Positions 1-13,300 of a stretch of 64,000 nt of DNA are shown piece after piece. How positions within the stretch are numbered: the first letter of the stretch is position 1; every line of letters starts with the position of its first letter. The position numbers and the translations under genes were made by a program. Under the pieces are notes generated by a model. That model saw nothing but the letters and a program-made list of their open reading frames with translations, searched no databases and had not been told where the DNA came from. Origin of the DNA: Plectrocnemia conspersa (taxonomy: Eukaryota > Arthropoda > Insecta > Trichoptera > Polycentropodidae); the NCBI GenBank assembly GCA_009617715.1, contig VTFK01000273.1, forward strand, positions 301,016 to 365,015, written 5' to 3'.

Positions 1-3000
1 GCTTTACTTCTTTACATATATAAATTTTATTATAAAAATGTTTAAAACTTATAAAGTGTATTACATATGATAAAAATGTAATAATAAAAAGGGGAACAAT
101 TTTTGTAGAAAATTTTAATCGCTTTTTTGACAAGTTGCTAAACTCTTTTGAATTGCCAAAAAAGTATTTAGAAAATAATTGTTTAATAAAAAAACTATTG
201 TCCTTCGAGGCAAATATCCTAAAGTCCATAAAAAATATATAAATTTCTTTCTTCAATTATAACCATTAATCCAGTGTTTTTCACTAGATCAATTAAATCC
301 AATATAACAAATTTCAGCAACACAGAGTTTTGTAGTTAATTTTATTAAAAAAAATCAGCAGAAACTATTTACATATTTTTTTTAGAATTATTTAAAGTAA
401 AAAAAAATTTTTTTTATTACAATCATAGTTTTAACAAAAGCAATATATAAATAAAGCGTAAAACGCAAAACTCTATCTATTAAAAAAAATGGTCTAAATA
501 CAACTATTTTTTTACAACGCATATAAACATTATTTTTGTATTTTAAACTGTTTTAAAGATTTTTAATTTAATTTTTTTATTACGTACTTAATTTTTTGTT
601 AAAAATATTGGGTATCTTCAAACTAAACTGATGTTAAAATAAACTTTTTTTAAATTTTCTTGATTTTTAAATTTTGACACACATTAAATTTGTCAATAAT
701 ATTTAAATATTTTTTATTATTTTTAGTATAGCCCTGAATTACCAAAATAATAATAGAAAATATTTATATTTGCAGCAAAAACATACATTAAATTCTTTCT
801 TCAATTAATCTAGTGTTTTCACTAGATTAACAAAATCAAATGTGTCAAATTTCAGTAACTATAATTTATTAAAAAATATATTTAAAAAAAAATTTTTTTT
901 TTGATATTTTTAAAGGTACAAAACTCAAATTTATTACTGTCATAATGTTAATAAAATTTTTAATAATAATATAATAGTCGAAAAACTGAAAAAAACTCTA
1001 TCTAGAAAAAAATGATAGATACAATAATATATTTTATGATTAATTTTAAAGTGGCTCATATGTTTTTTTTTAATACGTGAATTTCAAACGGTATAAAAAA
1101 AGTAGCAACGTAAAATTTAAATGAAGAACTCATTGCTAAAAAATTGTGTAATAATAGTAAGATTTCACGGACCACCTGTTAGCACATGCGTCCCGAGGCG
1201 GTTATTACCCGTAAACACCCGGAAAAATTACCCCTTTGTGCAACAAGAATGCACAATAAACAATGCGTCTACCCTACGCAAAAATCACTTCGAAAGTGGC
1301 CATGTTACAGTTTCACTTAAATGCGTAAACATATTTTGATGGTAGGATCAAAAATCGATGCAATTGGCCCACCAACATCCCCATCTGTGATTTAACAAAG
1401 CTGACTCGAATAAAAGATGCGACACTTTGTCACATCAGCAGAGGAGCTGAGCTGCATGCCTTTGACGGCATGTATTTGTTTTGCGCGCTTTCGCTACATA
1501 TGTACGTACTTATAATACGTATTATTGTTGCAGCATACAATATATACACAACAAAGAAATAATCGAAAATAAATAACTTTTTTGTCATATATAAATTCTG
1601 CTTATGTCAAATAAATAAATTATTTAAACTAATTACATAGGATTCTAATCTTAGTTATTTACGTAATCTATCAATTATTAAGAAAAAAAATATTAACGTT
1701 TGGGAAATATTTGTTGTAATTTTTTATTATTGATAACAACCTAATTATGAAAAAAAATAACCATGTTTGTGCTTTTTTGCTTAATCCTTTTTTATTACAA
1801 AGAAAGTTTCAGGTTCAGTATTTAAAATTATAATGTTAATATATTTTTTTCAAGAGAAGCAATTTCTACTTTACTTTAAAAACACCAGTAAAATAAGTAT
1901 TTGTTATTTAGTAGTACAACCTTTTAACAAGAAATAATATAGCATATTTAAATTGCATTTACTGTACATTTGTTTACAAAATTAACTGTGGATTATTTTT
2001 CAATTATTGAAATATTTTGAGGCTTTCCACACGCTCCCGAGTCGTGTCCTTTAGTTTGAGAATTATCGGCTTAGTTACCTATGTGCTTATTAACATATAA
2101 TATATACGTAATTACCTTACGATCCTAATCCATTCATATATCATCATAAGATTATCTTTAGAGTATACATGCATAGGCACCGGTATATATGTTAATATTC
2201 TAAACATTTCAGCGAAATGACGAAAATAAAGTATCACGTTAAAGATTTACTTAATTATGACCTAACTTTATAACAAGTCCACATTATACGCCCGCAGGTA
2301 TTTACTTATTTTTATTAGAAATTAGTAAATCGACTTTACAATACCACATATTTTATGTGGTATACAAATATTTTTTTTGCGCATATAGCCAGAAATTATC
2401 GACATGTTCATGTTTGCCAAATGCGCATTCATGCATTGTAGTTTTCATTTAGAGTAGGGGTATAGCATCTCAAAACCTTGACACAATTCTTGCATCATCG
2501 CGAGCCAAGAAAATGACCATTAGTATGCCGAGGATGTTCTCCGCCCCCATCTCATGGGATTATCTTCCAGTGGAATCCGACGAAGGCTATTGGTTTACAA
2601 TATCTTATTAATTAGAAGCCTTGTTACGTTGCACGTTAATAAGCACAGTGGTTAAATCGACCCTTTATACATCAAACGTGGTCATTATGAGAAAATTGTA
2701 TTGGGCTATTTGATAGAGGGATAAATAATACATCTAATAAATAAAACATTATTTGTCAGAAGAGGCTCATACTTTTTACATTATAATACATTCTCAAAGT
2801 CTGCCTGTCTTACTAGAAACTCGCGAATGGAACACTTTAGCAATATGAATTTTTTATAGCACGTCATGCTGCGAATTAATAGGTCAACGCTACTTTTTAA
2901 ATAAAATATGTAGTTAGGTACTTATTTAAATTGCAGCAACCTAGTACAGCCTAAGTGATATTAGTGACAGTTATATATAATATTCACATTTTTTTTCCAT

Positions 3001-3419
3001 TTAAATAATAATCTGAGTACTTCAAATAAATGGTTTATAAAATGAGCAATACTTAGCAGCAATTTTAAAGAAAATGTAAATAAAATAAATTTCACGATTT
3101 AATAGATTATGCTAGGTTATTTCACTCAATTGCCAAGATAATGGCTATCAGTGATTTAGTTAAGATCCCTTAATTCAATTGGATTATCACAGCGCAAACT
3201 TAGTTAATAGTTCTATCATGATGCTAAGAAATATAGATCTATCAAACATTGATAGTATGCGTTTGTTTGAGGGGCATTAAATACAAGATAACGATCCTGA
3301 TTTGTATATCTAAATTAGAAAATGTGTTTATTTCCTATATTTAAATAATTTGTAGAAATATCATTTTCATTAGCAGCGGCTTCAAATCCGAATTCACTGT
3401 GCCTTCGCCATCATAATAA
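1..3419. other. A+T-rich non-coding DNA (probable receptor intron)
   Basis: No convincing exon is seen. Because the receptor exon at 15231 starts in the middle of a gene whose TM1-TM4 part is missing, this stretch is inferred to be intron, or upstream flank. It holds a diverged duplication in the first 1.1 kb, listed separately. Positions about 1145-1500 and 2440-2680 are richer in G+C, but I could not assign a coding frame there. A perfect 10-bp hairpin with a TTT loop lies at 2341-2363. Confidence 0.6.
241..1030. repeat. Diverged tandem duplication, about 545 bp period
   Basis: Two A+T-rich blocks resemble each other in the same order. A start like TTCTTTCTTCAATTA occurs near 244 and 793, a 'CTAGTG/CCAGTG..TTTTCACTAGAT' segment near 272 and 812, 'CAAATTTCAG' near 308 and 846, and 'AAACTCTATCTA' near 468 and 993. 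The offset stays near 525-550 bp, so an old local duplication with indels is the simplest reading. The TCTAGTG/CACTAGA core is itself a short dyad. Confidence 0.6.
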
Positions 3420-4560
3420 TTAATATACAAGGACTTTGAATATTTTACCCCTTCGGGGGTTCCTCAAGGATCCAATCTGGGACCTCTGCTTTTTGTGTTA
3501 TTTATTAATGACATAAATACAGCAATTAAAAATTCAAGTTTTCTTCTGTACGCAGATGATTTAAAATTACATAAATGCATTCGATCTGTTGTGGACTCCT
3601 TCTCTCTACAAAGTGATTTAGACTCTCTGTGGAGATGGGCTTCCGTTAACCGTCTGCCCTTTAGTGTCGGAAAGTGCCATACTGTGTCATTTTCTCGATC
3701 CCGTTCGCCATCAGCTTATTTCTACCATCTCGATGGTAACATTTTGACTAGAGAAACTTCCATTAAAGATCTCGGAATCACTTTCGAGAGCAAATGGAGG
3801 TTCTCTCTACACATACACGACGTCTGTGATAAATCTTCCAAGATGCTCGGCTTTGTTATGAGGAATGCCTTTCACTTTGACGATCCGTCAGTTATTCGCA
3901 TCCTCTATGACACCTTAGTTCGTAGCATTCTTGAATCGGGATCTATAATTTGGAATCCCCGAATAGCCAAATATTCCCTTTAGTGGAAAAAAATTCAAAA
4001 AAAGGTATTTAAGATACCTTTACAAAAGGACATTTGGTTATTATCCGTACTTATATCCCAGCGCCTTTCTTTTAGGGGCGTTGGGATATGATTCGCTGAA
4101 TTCTCGCAGAAAGCTGTATGTCGCTAAGCATTTTTTCAAACTACTAAAAGGTGCTGTCGACAATCCAGCTATTCTCGAGGAATTCCAGTTTTGGGTTCCG
4201 GAACATTTTCGAGAATCACGATCGAGACCTCTTTTGATGGCAGTTAGGGCTAGGACATCCGCACTTGCCGACTCGCCTATAGCTATGGCCATACGGCTCC
4301 TTAATACGCTTGCATTACATATTGACCTGTTTAATGTTAGCTACAAGGAGCTGATCCAGTTTGTCTCATTTAATTTTGATATTTTATAATTTTTTGTTAT
4401 GTTTATTGTAAGTATTGTTCTATTTATGTATATATACGTTTTTTTTTTGTTTTATAAATTTAAAATTTGTTTTCGACCATCGTGGCGCATTGGGGTAACC
4501 TGTTAGGCCACGATGGTCTTAATTTAATCTAAAAAAATAAAATAAAATAAAAATAAAAAA
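3420..4560 (+). mobile_element. Non-LTR retrotransposon, 5'-truncated dead copy 1 (RT 3' half)
   Basis: This is a degraded copy of a LINE-type (Jockey/CR1-like) element. The frame entering at about 3423 reads the reverse-transcriptase palm motif GVPQGSNLGPLLF at 3456-3494, then FINDI, then the catalytic YADD within LLYADDLKLHK. Thumb and C-terminal motifs follow: LPFSVGKCHTVSFSRS, KDLGITFE, SKMLGFVMRNA, LVRSILESGSIIW. A stop at 3981 and frameshifts break the frame. The C-terminal part resumes at about 4081-4389 (GYDSLNSRRKLYVAKHFFKL, RESRSRPLLM) and ends in a stop. A 3' UTR with a stem-loop and a tail of AAAAT/AAATA units closes the copy near 4560. The N-terminal RT part and endonuclease are missing, as expected of 5' truncation. 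The clade name is tentative; the RT identity is firm. Confidence 0.93.
4475..4518 (+). other. 3' UTR stem-loop of retrotransposon copy 1
   Basis: A perfect 12-bp inverted repeat (GACCATCGTGGC at 4475-4486 with GCCACGATGGTC at 4507-4518) encloses a 20-nt loop that begins GCATTGGG. Equivalent structures at the same relative place end the copies at 36607 and 39446. By analogy with other LINEs, a conserved 3'-end hairpin just before the A-rich tail probably serves as the reverse transcriptase recognition site; that role is inference. Confidence 0.85.
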
Positions 4561-7085
4561 TACTAGTACAATAAATACTTTAATGGGTTATGTCCCAATG
4601 TCACGAAGAAAACATTTAAAATAGTTTTAAATGCTCGCAGATACGATATATTATTTAAAAAATATACTTCTAAATAATTCAATTTTGTTATCTTTAAATT
4701 TGTTAAAGGGTTCTGCAAATTAAAATATGCATTGTAATTAAAAAAAAAAAATTATTTATTTAGTCTGTATTTGGGAAGCTACTTGTGGTTAAATTAAAAA
4801 AATCAGCAAATCATATAATAAAAAATGTTTATTTAAAAATAAGGTATACAACAAATTTGCTTTGGCTTAATGAAGCATATAATTTTTATCTAAAAATTAA
4901 AATTAATAATTAAAAAATAAAATAATAATTATTCTTACATGTATAAACATCTTAAACACGTAAAAGCAAGGAATAAAATTTTTCTCAAAAAACTATTTTA
5001 TTAAATTTTCATACTTGGGTTAGAGAAAGTAGGAAATATTAATAGCTATTATTATTAGTTCGCGCATTAAAAATATTACCATGGATTGCTAACGGTTAAC
5101 GCGATAATAAAACTGAAATTTAAACAATTTATTTTTGAACAAACAGACATTGCTCTTTTTTTGAAACCCACCTAAAGGCTATAAATATAAACCTGGATAG
5201 CTATAAAAAATATAATAACCAAATAACTGCAGCTGGTGGTAAAACCGCTATTATAACAATCTTTAAGTTAATACAATTAAGGTTAGAAATGATACGCAAT
5301 ATTTATTTATTATCTATTTTTTAATTACGAGAAATCGATACTGACACCATAAAATTTTTAATTTTAAACCCAGAGCATCAAATCATAGCAGTAAAACTTT
5401 GTGGGTTTCTTATTAAAATATAAATTTAGAAGCAGAGCCTACACCTACATTATTGTATGCGTAAAGTAGCAGATATTTCAAATAAAGTTTGAAAGCGTAG
5501 TACGAAAGGTCTAGACTGGTAACCAGAGACCGCAGACTCAATTTTATGTTTATAAAATTGCTGCAAAATTATAGCTATTGATAATAAATTATAATATAGT
5601 TTAAAATTACTTATATATGTGTCACTGATTTATTACTTTTAAATATTCATTATATATGATTGACTTATCTAGTTGCTACAGATTAGATCCATTTATGACA
5701 CATTAAGCCTAGTTACAACAGAAGATTAAGAAACATAGATATTGCTATAACAAGCAATCTACTTAATGAAACTAATATTAAAGTAATAGTTTTATTTTTT
5801 ACTCGGTATTATGTACCTAAAAGCATTTAAAACAAAATAATCAATATATGTGTTATCAAGCGCGTGCGGTGAGATACTTTTCTTTTCGATCGCTCGCGTG
5901 TTTTAATGACGAGAGTGAGTGAGAGATAAGAGCACGCGGCCCGCAAATTTATTAAACACTCAATCAAACGTTGCACAGTTAAAATAAAATAAATAAAATA
6001 GACCGCTTATTAACTAAAGTTCAAGACTTTAAAAAATAGCAGTACTATCTTCATTAATATATTACTAATCATTTATTTTTTTGTGAAATAATGTTTTATT
6101 CGCAATTCACGCAATTGATTTTTTTATTAGTTGGCAGTAAAACAGTACTTTTATAACAATAAAAGGATTTATATCATTAAAAGATATTTTAATGTATCAT
6201 TGTCATTAGTGTGTTTTTACTAGTAATTAAATTAGATAATATACTGTATTAAAAACATAAATAGAAGATAATCAGTCGAAATAGAAGCACTTAGAAATGC
6301 ATTATTCTCAAAATATAAGAGATTCTAAATAATATATAATGAATCAATAGTAAAACAAAAGAAAGTTAACACTTTACATGAGCACAGAAAGAATTGTTTA
6401 GTGCTTATTTTTATATATTTCAAGGTATCGTTTCCCTGCACATTACTAAAATGGGAATTTCTTTTTAGACACACTGTACTTTTAAAAATGTTTATTTGCA
6501 CACAATTTATGTATATAAAAAGTGGCAAATAATGCGGCGGAAATCATTGTGCCTTAATGCTTTAGCTCACTGCGCAACAATGAGGTACCATCCCTTAGCT
6601 ATTCTAAAGCTTTTCCCATCTACAATGCTCAATTATGGTACGCGTGTTCGAGAAAGGTCTTTCAAGTCAATAGAGAAACGCCAAAACAAGTAAAAGTATA
6701 TTAGTCAACAAGCAATTTAGCGAGTGTTTTCAAAACGAAATATATATTCTAATTGTAATATAAAAACATAATTAATAAATAAATTAATTCACAGGAAAAC
6801 ATACGCAAAAAATTTTTTTTTAAGCAATGTTTTTCATAAAGGTTTTATTGATTCATATTATTACATATATTTTCTTAGTTGATAGAACGTATCTTTTATA
6901 TATTTCAGAAAGCTTATTTATTATCTTTGTGTTTTATTATTTTTTCCCTTGATATTTCGAAGGCTTAAAAATCAAAAGTCGAAATAAGGTCTAGGAAATT
7001 AGGTTGGTGCTTAATAACATTCCAATCAAAATATTTATTTATTGACGTAGAATACAATTAATTTATTTAAGACGTTGTCATTTTC
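4561..7085. other. Non-coding A+T-rich DNA
   Basis: No gene is seen. Apart from the G+C-richer repeat copy at 5861-5945 (listed separately), it is A+T-rich sequence with short homopolymers. The open frame near 6496-6693 on the + strand has no recognisable domain and no splice context. Confidence 0.6.
5861..5945 (+). repeat. Dispersed repeat, copy A (GAGAGTGAGTGAGAGATAAG family)
   Basis: A G+C-richer 85-bp block reads GCGGTGAGATA, then TCGATCGCTCGCG, then GACGAGAGTGAGTGAGAG and ATAAGAGCACGCG. The reverse complement of 41212-41325 has the same parts in the same order. The two copies are therefore in opposite orientation, 35 kb apart. This copy lacks the second palindromic arm seen at 41251. 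Confidence 0.7.
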
Positions 7086-7345
7086 TGCTTTTTGGAGATG
7101 CGCAAAAATCACCCTTATTCATAAAAGGGTGACAAATTGTACGCAAATAACTATAAATCAGTCGCAGTGTTGTCAGCTTCTGCTAAATTGTCCCAAATAA
7201 TTATCCATAGTCTTTAATCAACTTTCGGTAAGTTTTGTTGGACCAACAGCATGGGCTTCGTCCCACTCGTTCTACTGTTACTAATCTTCTGTCTTCTATC
7301 AAAACAGTGACAAAATCTCTCGATGCGAGAGTTGAAGTATTTTTT
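7086..7345 (+). mobile_element. Non-LTR reverse transcriptase fragment (fingers/N-terminal palm)
   Basis: After allowing frameshifts, the + strand reads conserved LINE RT blocks. FWRCAKIT.IHK is followed by GDKLYANNYKSVAVLSASAK (starting at about 7126) and SQIIIHSL. After a stop and frame change comes QQHGFRPTRSTVTNLLSSI with KSLDARVEV (about 7244-7337). These match the usual order 'PI.KKGD..NYRPI..LS...K..E.II' and 'QHGFR..RST..NLL' upstream of the catalytic aspartates. The frame then runs into poly-T. It is a short dead remnant. It covers the part missing from the other copies here, so whether it is the same family cannot be judged. Confidence 0.8.
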
Positions 7346-10300
7346 TTTCTTTCTGACTTTTTTATTTTTTATTACCATACTAATAAATAAATATGCTTTT
7401 TACTTATTTTTATTTTTATTGCGCGGGATTGTCTTGGCAAGCTTTGTCGGCGTGCCCTTTTACTTATCATCGTTAGTCTATAAATACTTTTTTTATTAGC
7501 TAATAAACGTTCAACAAAATCTCGAAATTACCATTGATTCTGGTAAACTTTAGTTAAAAAATGTACTTTCTTCACATGCGCTTAAAAAAATCTTATCTTA
7601 AATACACCTTAATTTAACATAAATGTATAATAAAATACTTATGTTAGATGTTACGTTCAAATACACTTGGAACACATTGTAGTTAACACTCATGTTTCTC
7701 TGGCGGTAATAAACTGTACTTATTACACAATGCTTCTCGAAGAGTTATAAAATATAATAAATAGAGAAGAAATCCACGTAAAAATCGAGCAATTCGTCCT
7801 CGAAATAAACCTTTACAAATATATTAACTATTCAATTAGCGTTTTATTATGTAGTTTGTATTCAATTTATCGAATATCTTAAGTACACTGTTAAGTATAA
7901 AATACAACGAAAATTTAGGCGATTCAATAAACATTCTTTTTATTTTCAATTCTACTTGAAATTCCATCGGCATTGTTTAAGACTGTTCGGAAAGAAACGC
8001 ACTGTGAATAACTTTGCCTGCTCTGTTGGTTTTCCCATCGAGAAAACATTTTCATTTAAAAACCGCACTGTTCAACTTTATCTACTGAGACCCTAAGCCA
8101 ATTCTCTTTAAGCACTACAATGTTAATTAAAAAGAAGTTTTTTTTTGTAAAAAAAAAAACGTAATAATAGTTCACTGTTACACCTCGGGCCACTTGATTC
8201 GAGGATATTGCGCCCATTGTTTGGCAAACAGTGGCTTCTTGCCGTGGGGTCCTATGGGGGAAGGGATATTTTTACTCAGCCCGCACCTTGGCTTAAAAGG
8301 GCTATTTGTTTCCATCTTTTTCTGTCTTCGACACGCTACTAGAAAAAAAATATAGGGGTCCATGTGGGAAAATTCGCCCTCATTATTTTATCTGCAGCTG
8401 ACGACACACAGATTTATATTTAGCTATAATTTACAGTACAATCATGTTATTATATTTGGAGCGAAACGCACAAAGTCATAACAAAGTTTAATCAAACACA
8501 AACATCAATAAGCCTTGTCTATTTGATGTTGTATTTGACTAAGGTAAATAGAGGTCAACCTTAACTATTGATATATTATACATACAATGATAATTTGAAT
8601 ATAACTGGTAATATGTTACATAGAATACAATATAACTTGAGGTAAAATCATTTTATATATTATCTGTATATAGCGTAAAATACTTTAACATCATAAACAT
8701 ATAAATAAAATATATACAGAGTGCCATAAAGTTGTATGGGGAAAAGTAAACAATTCAGAATCTCAAATGTTGGCATCCATGTAATGGGTGTAATATTTTA
8801 CCTCATACTCCAAAAATGTATGTTTTCTATTACATAACAATAATATTTAAATCTTGTAAAATTTATGTATACGTTTTTAACCAATCTGAAAAACACAGTT
8901 TCTAGATAAATATAAAATAACTCGTTTTTGCTTTTTAGTAAGAATATCAAACATGTAAAAGTATAGGATCTCTGTATAGTTTATATTAAGATCAACTTAA
9001 TAACTAAACGCATGTGTCCAGTTGTAAATGACTTGGTAGCTAGTGAGACTCAGGGTGGAATCTAGTTTTATTACATTATATTTACATATGTTGCGACAGA
9101 TCATAAATGCCGAGATGTGGTGAAGAAGTTGGCGGAGGCATAATGTCAGTAGACGATCCTCAGAGTTCTGATTGGTGTGACACCGACAGTATATTCTCCG
9201 AGCGGTGATAGAGAAACCGGCGGCGGGATGTATGAGTCCATGTTCGTATGTTGTCCGCGGGCGACGGGCGTCTGCTGTGTCTTCTAGTAGCTACTAATGA
9301 CTACCTTCTCCTGATCGTTTTTATTATTATTGTTTTTATCATAGTCACTGATACACGAGACTAATGGGTTAGTGTCGTTTTGCGAGATATTTATGTAATA
9401 TTTTCTAGTATGAAAAATTAATATATTTAAAGATTTTCAAAGATTAGTATAAAAATGTGTACTATATATTATTTTTAAAGCTTTTTAATTTAATTATTAG
9501 TATATTCATACAGTGACATGTCAATTTAAGTGACTTTGCGACACAAAGTCTTTAATTCGTCTAAGAGATTTAGTCGAACTCTTGGACTCCGGTGACTTTT
9601 CAGCTCGACTAGATCTGACGTGAAGCGTTGTATCGGTTGAAACTTTACATATCTCCACTTAATTTTTTCCAAGTATTATCCACTTTTTTTTTTTTTTTTT
9701 CTACAAGCCTTCTAGTCCAACACAAATATGTTTATATAATGCTGACTTAAAAAAACTCATTTTTAGAAATTCCGAATAAATAATGCAATTATTGTAGTTT
9801 AATGGTCTTCAATATAGTCATCATTGTAAATTTATTTATGTGCTTTGATTTCTATGGCATATAAGTCTTGCATTTATTTTTTTTATTGGCATTGTTGTGC
9901 GCAAGTTTCTAATTTTTAGTTAGCATTTAGTAAGAATTTTTACCCTATTTTTCGCTTTCATTTTTTTACAGTTAGTCTGTTTGTAACGTCATTGGAATTA
10001 ATATAGACAAGTTAAAGATGATTAGGATTACTTTACAAACCTCACATCAGACGGAATTATGTATTGACTAGCAAATGGTTGCTGCGGTCTTTTGACACTG
10101 CTACGTCACACAGACCTCAGCGAAAAAATATATTTGTAGATTAACTGAATCATATTATATTATATATTTATTCAATATAATATACAGTGTATATTTTAGC
10201 GAGTAAATATTTTATAAAAAAAATGCTATTTTTACATATATGATACATTTTTTTATATTATATAATATTATCACGTAGATAAGAATCAGCATATTATTTC

Positions 10301-13300
10301 GTACCCCTGTCGGAAAAATAAGACGGAAATCTTTACTATTGTGTTGGTGTGATTTAGTGCTTCGGCAGTGCGTGTTTCAGAAGCAAATTGCTGTATAAGT
10401 CAGCGCCAAACGCAGAACAGCGTCTTGTTAATACGCGCGTAATTTCGCAAAATGACTTATCATTATGGTGCTCACATCTAAAATTCAATTTCATTAAGTC
10501 TAATGACGTCTTAGCTCGGGCGTCTCTCATAAAGCTCCTAAAAAGGACGTCCCTGAGCGACCCAGAACCATTTTGCAATCCGGACAAAATGTTTACCTTT
10601 TACTCCCCTCCTGGAATTGTGTTTATATGAGCAAAAGAACAATGAGGTTTTGAGTAGCAAAAAATTTGGACCCGAAAAACTATGGCGATCAAAAACGAAT
10701 TTTCTTTGATATTTGTATGTGGGTTGGAAAATATGCTATGTTGAGCTTTAATATGAAAAATTCAGGATAAACATTTTATTATAAAAATAACGTTGATGCA
10801 GAAAAAAACAATTAAATTAGCCTTGATAAAGTATTAAAGAGAAATTAAATTATTCATTATGACAAAAAAAAAATAAAACTGCCAAATCACATTTAATATT
10901 TATAATCTATGATAGGATCGTTTTAAGTTCAATTCACATATATATATATTATATTCCAAGATGTTTTAAAGTTAACACATCTTAAGATTTGAAATTCAAA
11001 TTTTGCTGTCTTATATCAAGTTTTTATCATACATTTTTTTATGGAAACTATTGCCTGATTATTTATTACTTTCGTCTGACAAAATATTCATCAAATGATT
11101 TGTTTTCGATATTAACACTTTAAAGTTTTAATTACAACCTAAATTTTGCTCTCTCAAGCACTTTGAGATATTAACCACTTAAACAATATCGAATATGTAG
11201 TAAAAATGTTTGAACAGTTTCTTGGAATATTATGAAATATATTACACATGTATATTAAATAGATTTCGACTATTGACTCTGGTAAACTTCACGTTTTAAA
11301 TTCCCTTATAGGATTCTGAATCCAGTATTTATTCGATACTTGAATTGAAAGACGAGGGTTTGATTAAAGTGTATCTGCCAACCCTTATTTTGTATATAGT
11401 CACTTTTACGTTTTAAATTAATGTAGTATTTTTACTAAGCATTTAAAACTAGTTTCGAAGCCGACTTATTTGGATAGATTATACTACAAATAAAAACAGC
11501 TTTAAAGTAAGACACATTTTAAAATTAATTTTCTAATCAAAATGAAAATTATTAGATAGTCTAATTTAATTCAAAGTCACAGTTTTCTTCCTGATTGATT
11601 AAAAAGTCAGCTCAGATAAACATTTTATAAATTACAGGTAATTACAATTCAAGTAAAGTTTATGGAATGTGATTGTCGCATAAGTTATATATTATCTTAA
11701 CGGAGGTATAAAGTAATTACTAATCACAAACTAAGCCAAAGCTGGTTGTCTTTTCTCACAATGGCTTTGTTCCAATAGACATTAATGTTTTGGTTAAGTC
11801 AAAGAGATCGTAGAGATATGTCGACGGGTTTGTAGCATCTTCTATTGTCTTCTAAGGCTAACTGTGTGAATCGACGTCATAGAGAGGCGTTGTCCTGCGT
11901 TGACTGTATCGGAATTAGCATTAATCTCAGAGCCAAAACCGTTCGTTGACGTCGACGTATTAATACACCCTCAGCTCAAAGGTGATTTAGCTCGTATATT
12001 TCAATTAGAACTCGACGAGAAATAAATATCATCCATCGGTGTGCATTCTGATATCGAGCTGACTTTCGGGGTCGGTCGACAAGGAGATTAAGCGCTCTTC
12101 GACTGACATGGTAAAGTTCGTATATCCAAAATTTAATATTTGTACATGATAATTCATAAGTTTAAACTTATGTGAACTTCATAGTTGCAATCCGAATTAT
12201 GAAGCTATGACTTAATAAAAATAAGTTTAGCTTTTCTTTTAGCGTAAAAATTTAGCTCATCATTTTATTCAGAAAGACATTATTTTTTAATCGCCTTTTT
12301 ATGGTACGCTCCCTAATTTAGAGTTTTTATCTTACGTCGCTCACGGACGATTAGGCAGCTGCAAATGTAAATCAAGGGTTGATTTGTTTCGCAAAAATTC
12401 TTTCATCCGTTTATTTTTAATTTATCGCTAATAAAATATCACCGCTACTTGAGCGCCAGTGTTTTTCAATCTTTGGTCCTAACATATTATATCAGACTAA
12501 CCATTTACTTAATCACAAGAAATGAGAAAAATCGACAATTTGTCACTCTATATAAGTAATTGTTTGCAGAAAAAAAAAATAAAATGCTAGATTGGACTTT
12601 GCAAAGGCAAATTTAGACATTAAAAGATTGGGCGAAAGTCCTTTGATTTGATTAATTCAACAAATAGTAAGCAAGTCATTTTAGTCTATAGTTTATAATT
12701 TGCATAACAAAAGTTGTAGCAATAAAACAAAAGGAGATCTGTCCTAATATTTATTAGTATGTAAAACCGCACAATATTCTATAATTTAAATTAAATCAAC
12801 ATTTTTACAATTTACATTGCTGATTTTATTTAGGTTAATCGTTTTACGAAGTTTTATTCCAAATCAAAATTAAATTAAAATCGACAACCCTCATAATTTA
12901 TTTCATCGACGAGAAAATAATTGATTTAAATACATATGTACCTTATATTAAATCACCAGAGATGTACAAAAATATAATATTCATTTATAATAAAAAAATT
13001 CTAAGCTCTAAAACGATTTGCAAGTTTACGTATGATCGGAATTCATCAATCACATTTTGGGTTCCAGAATTGGGAAATGGATGTATGATATTTGATAGTA
13101 TGTTATTTTACATAGCAGTATATTTTGTTGGTAGTATTTATTTATCTTACACAAAAATATACCTTTGCTTTATAAACGTACATACATAAATATCGTTTGT
13201 CAAGCTGGAGTTTAAATTAATTAACAGGATTTTGCGAGCAAGGTCCGTGAAAGTTGTGATGGGGGATTAAAGAATATTATGTAGTTTGCCTCTGTCGTTT

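Noticed and set aside
4041..4292. Minus-strand 83-codon frame
   Set aside because: Shadow of the retrotransposon C-terminal frame on the + strand.
10354..10630. Overlapping frames on both strands in a G+C-richer patch
   Set aside because: No recognisable domain, no splice borders, and neither strand is clearly better; left as an unexplained patch.
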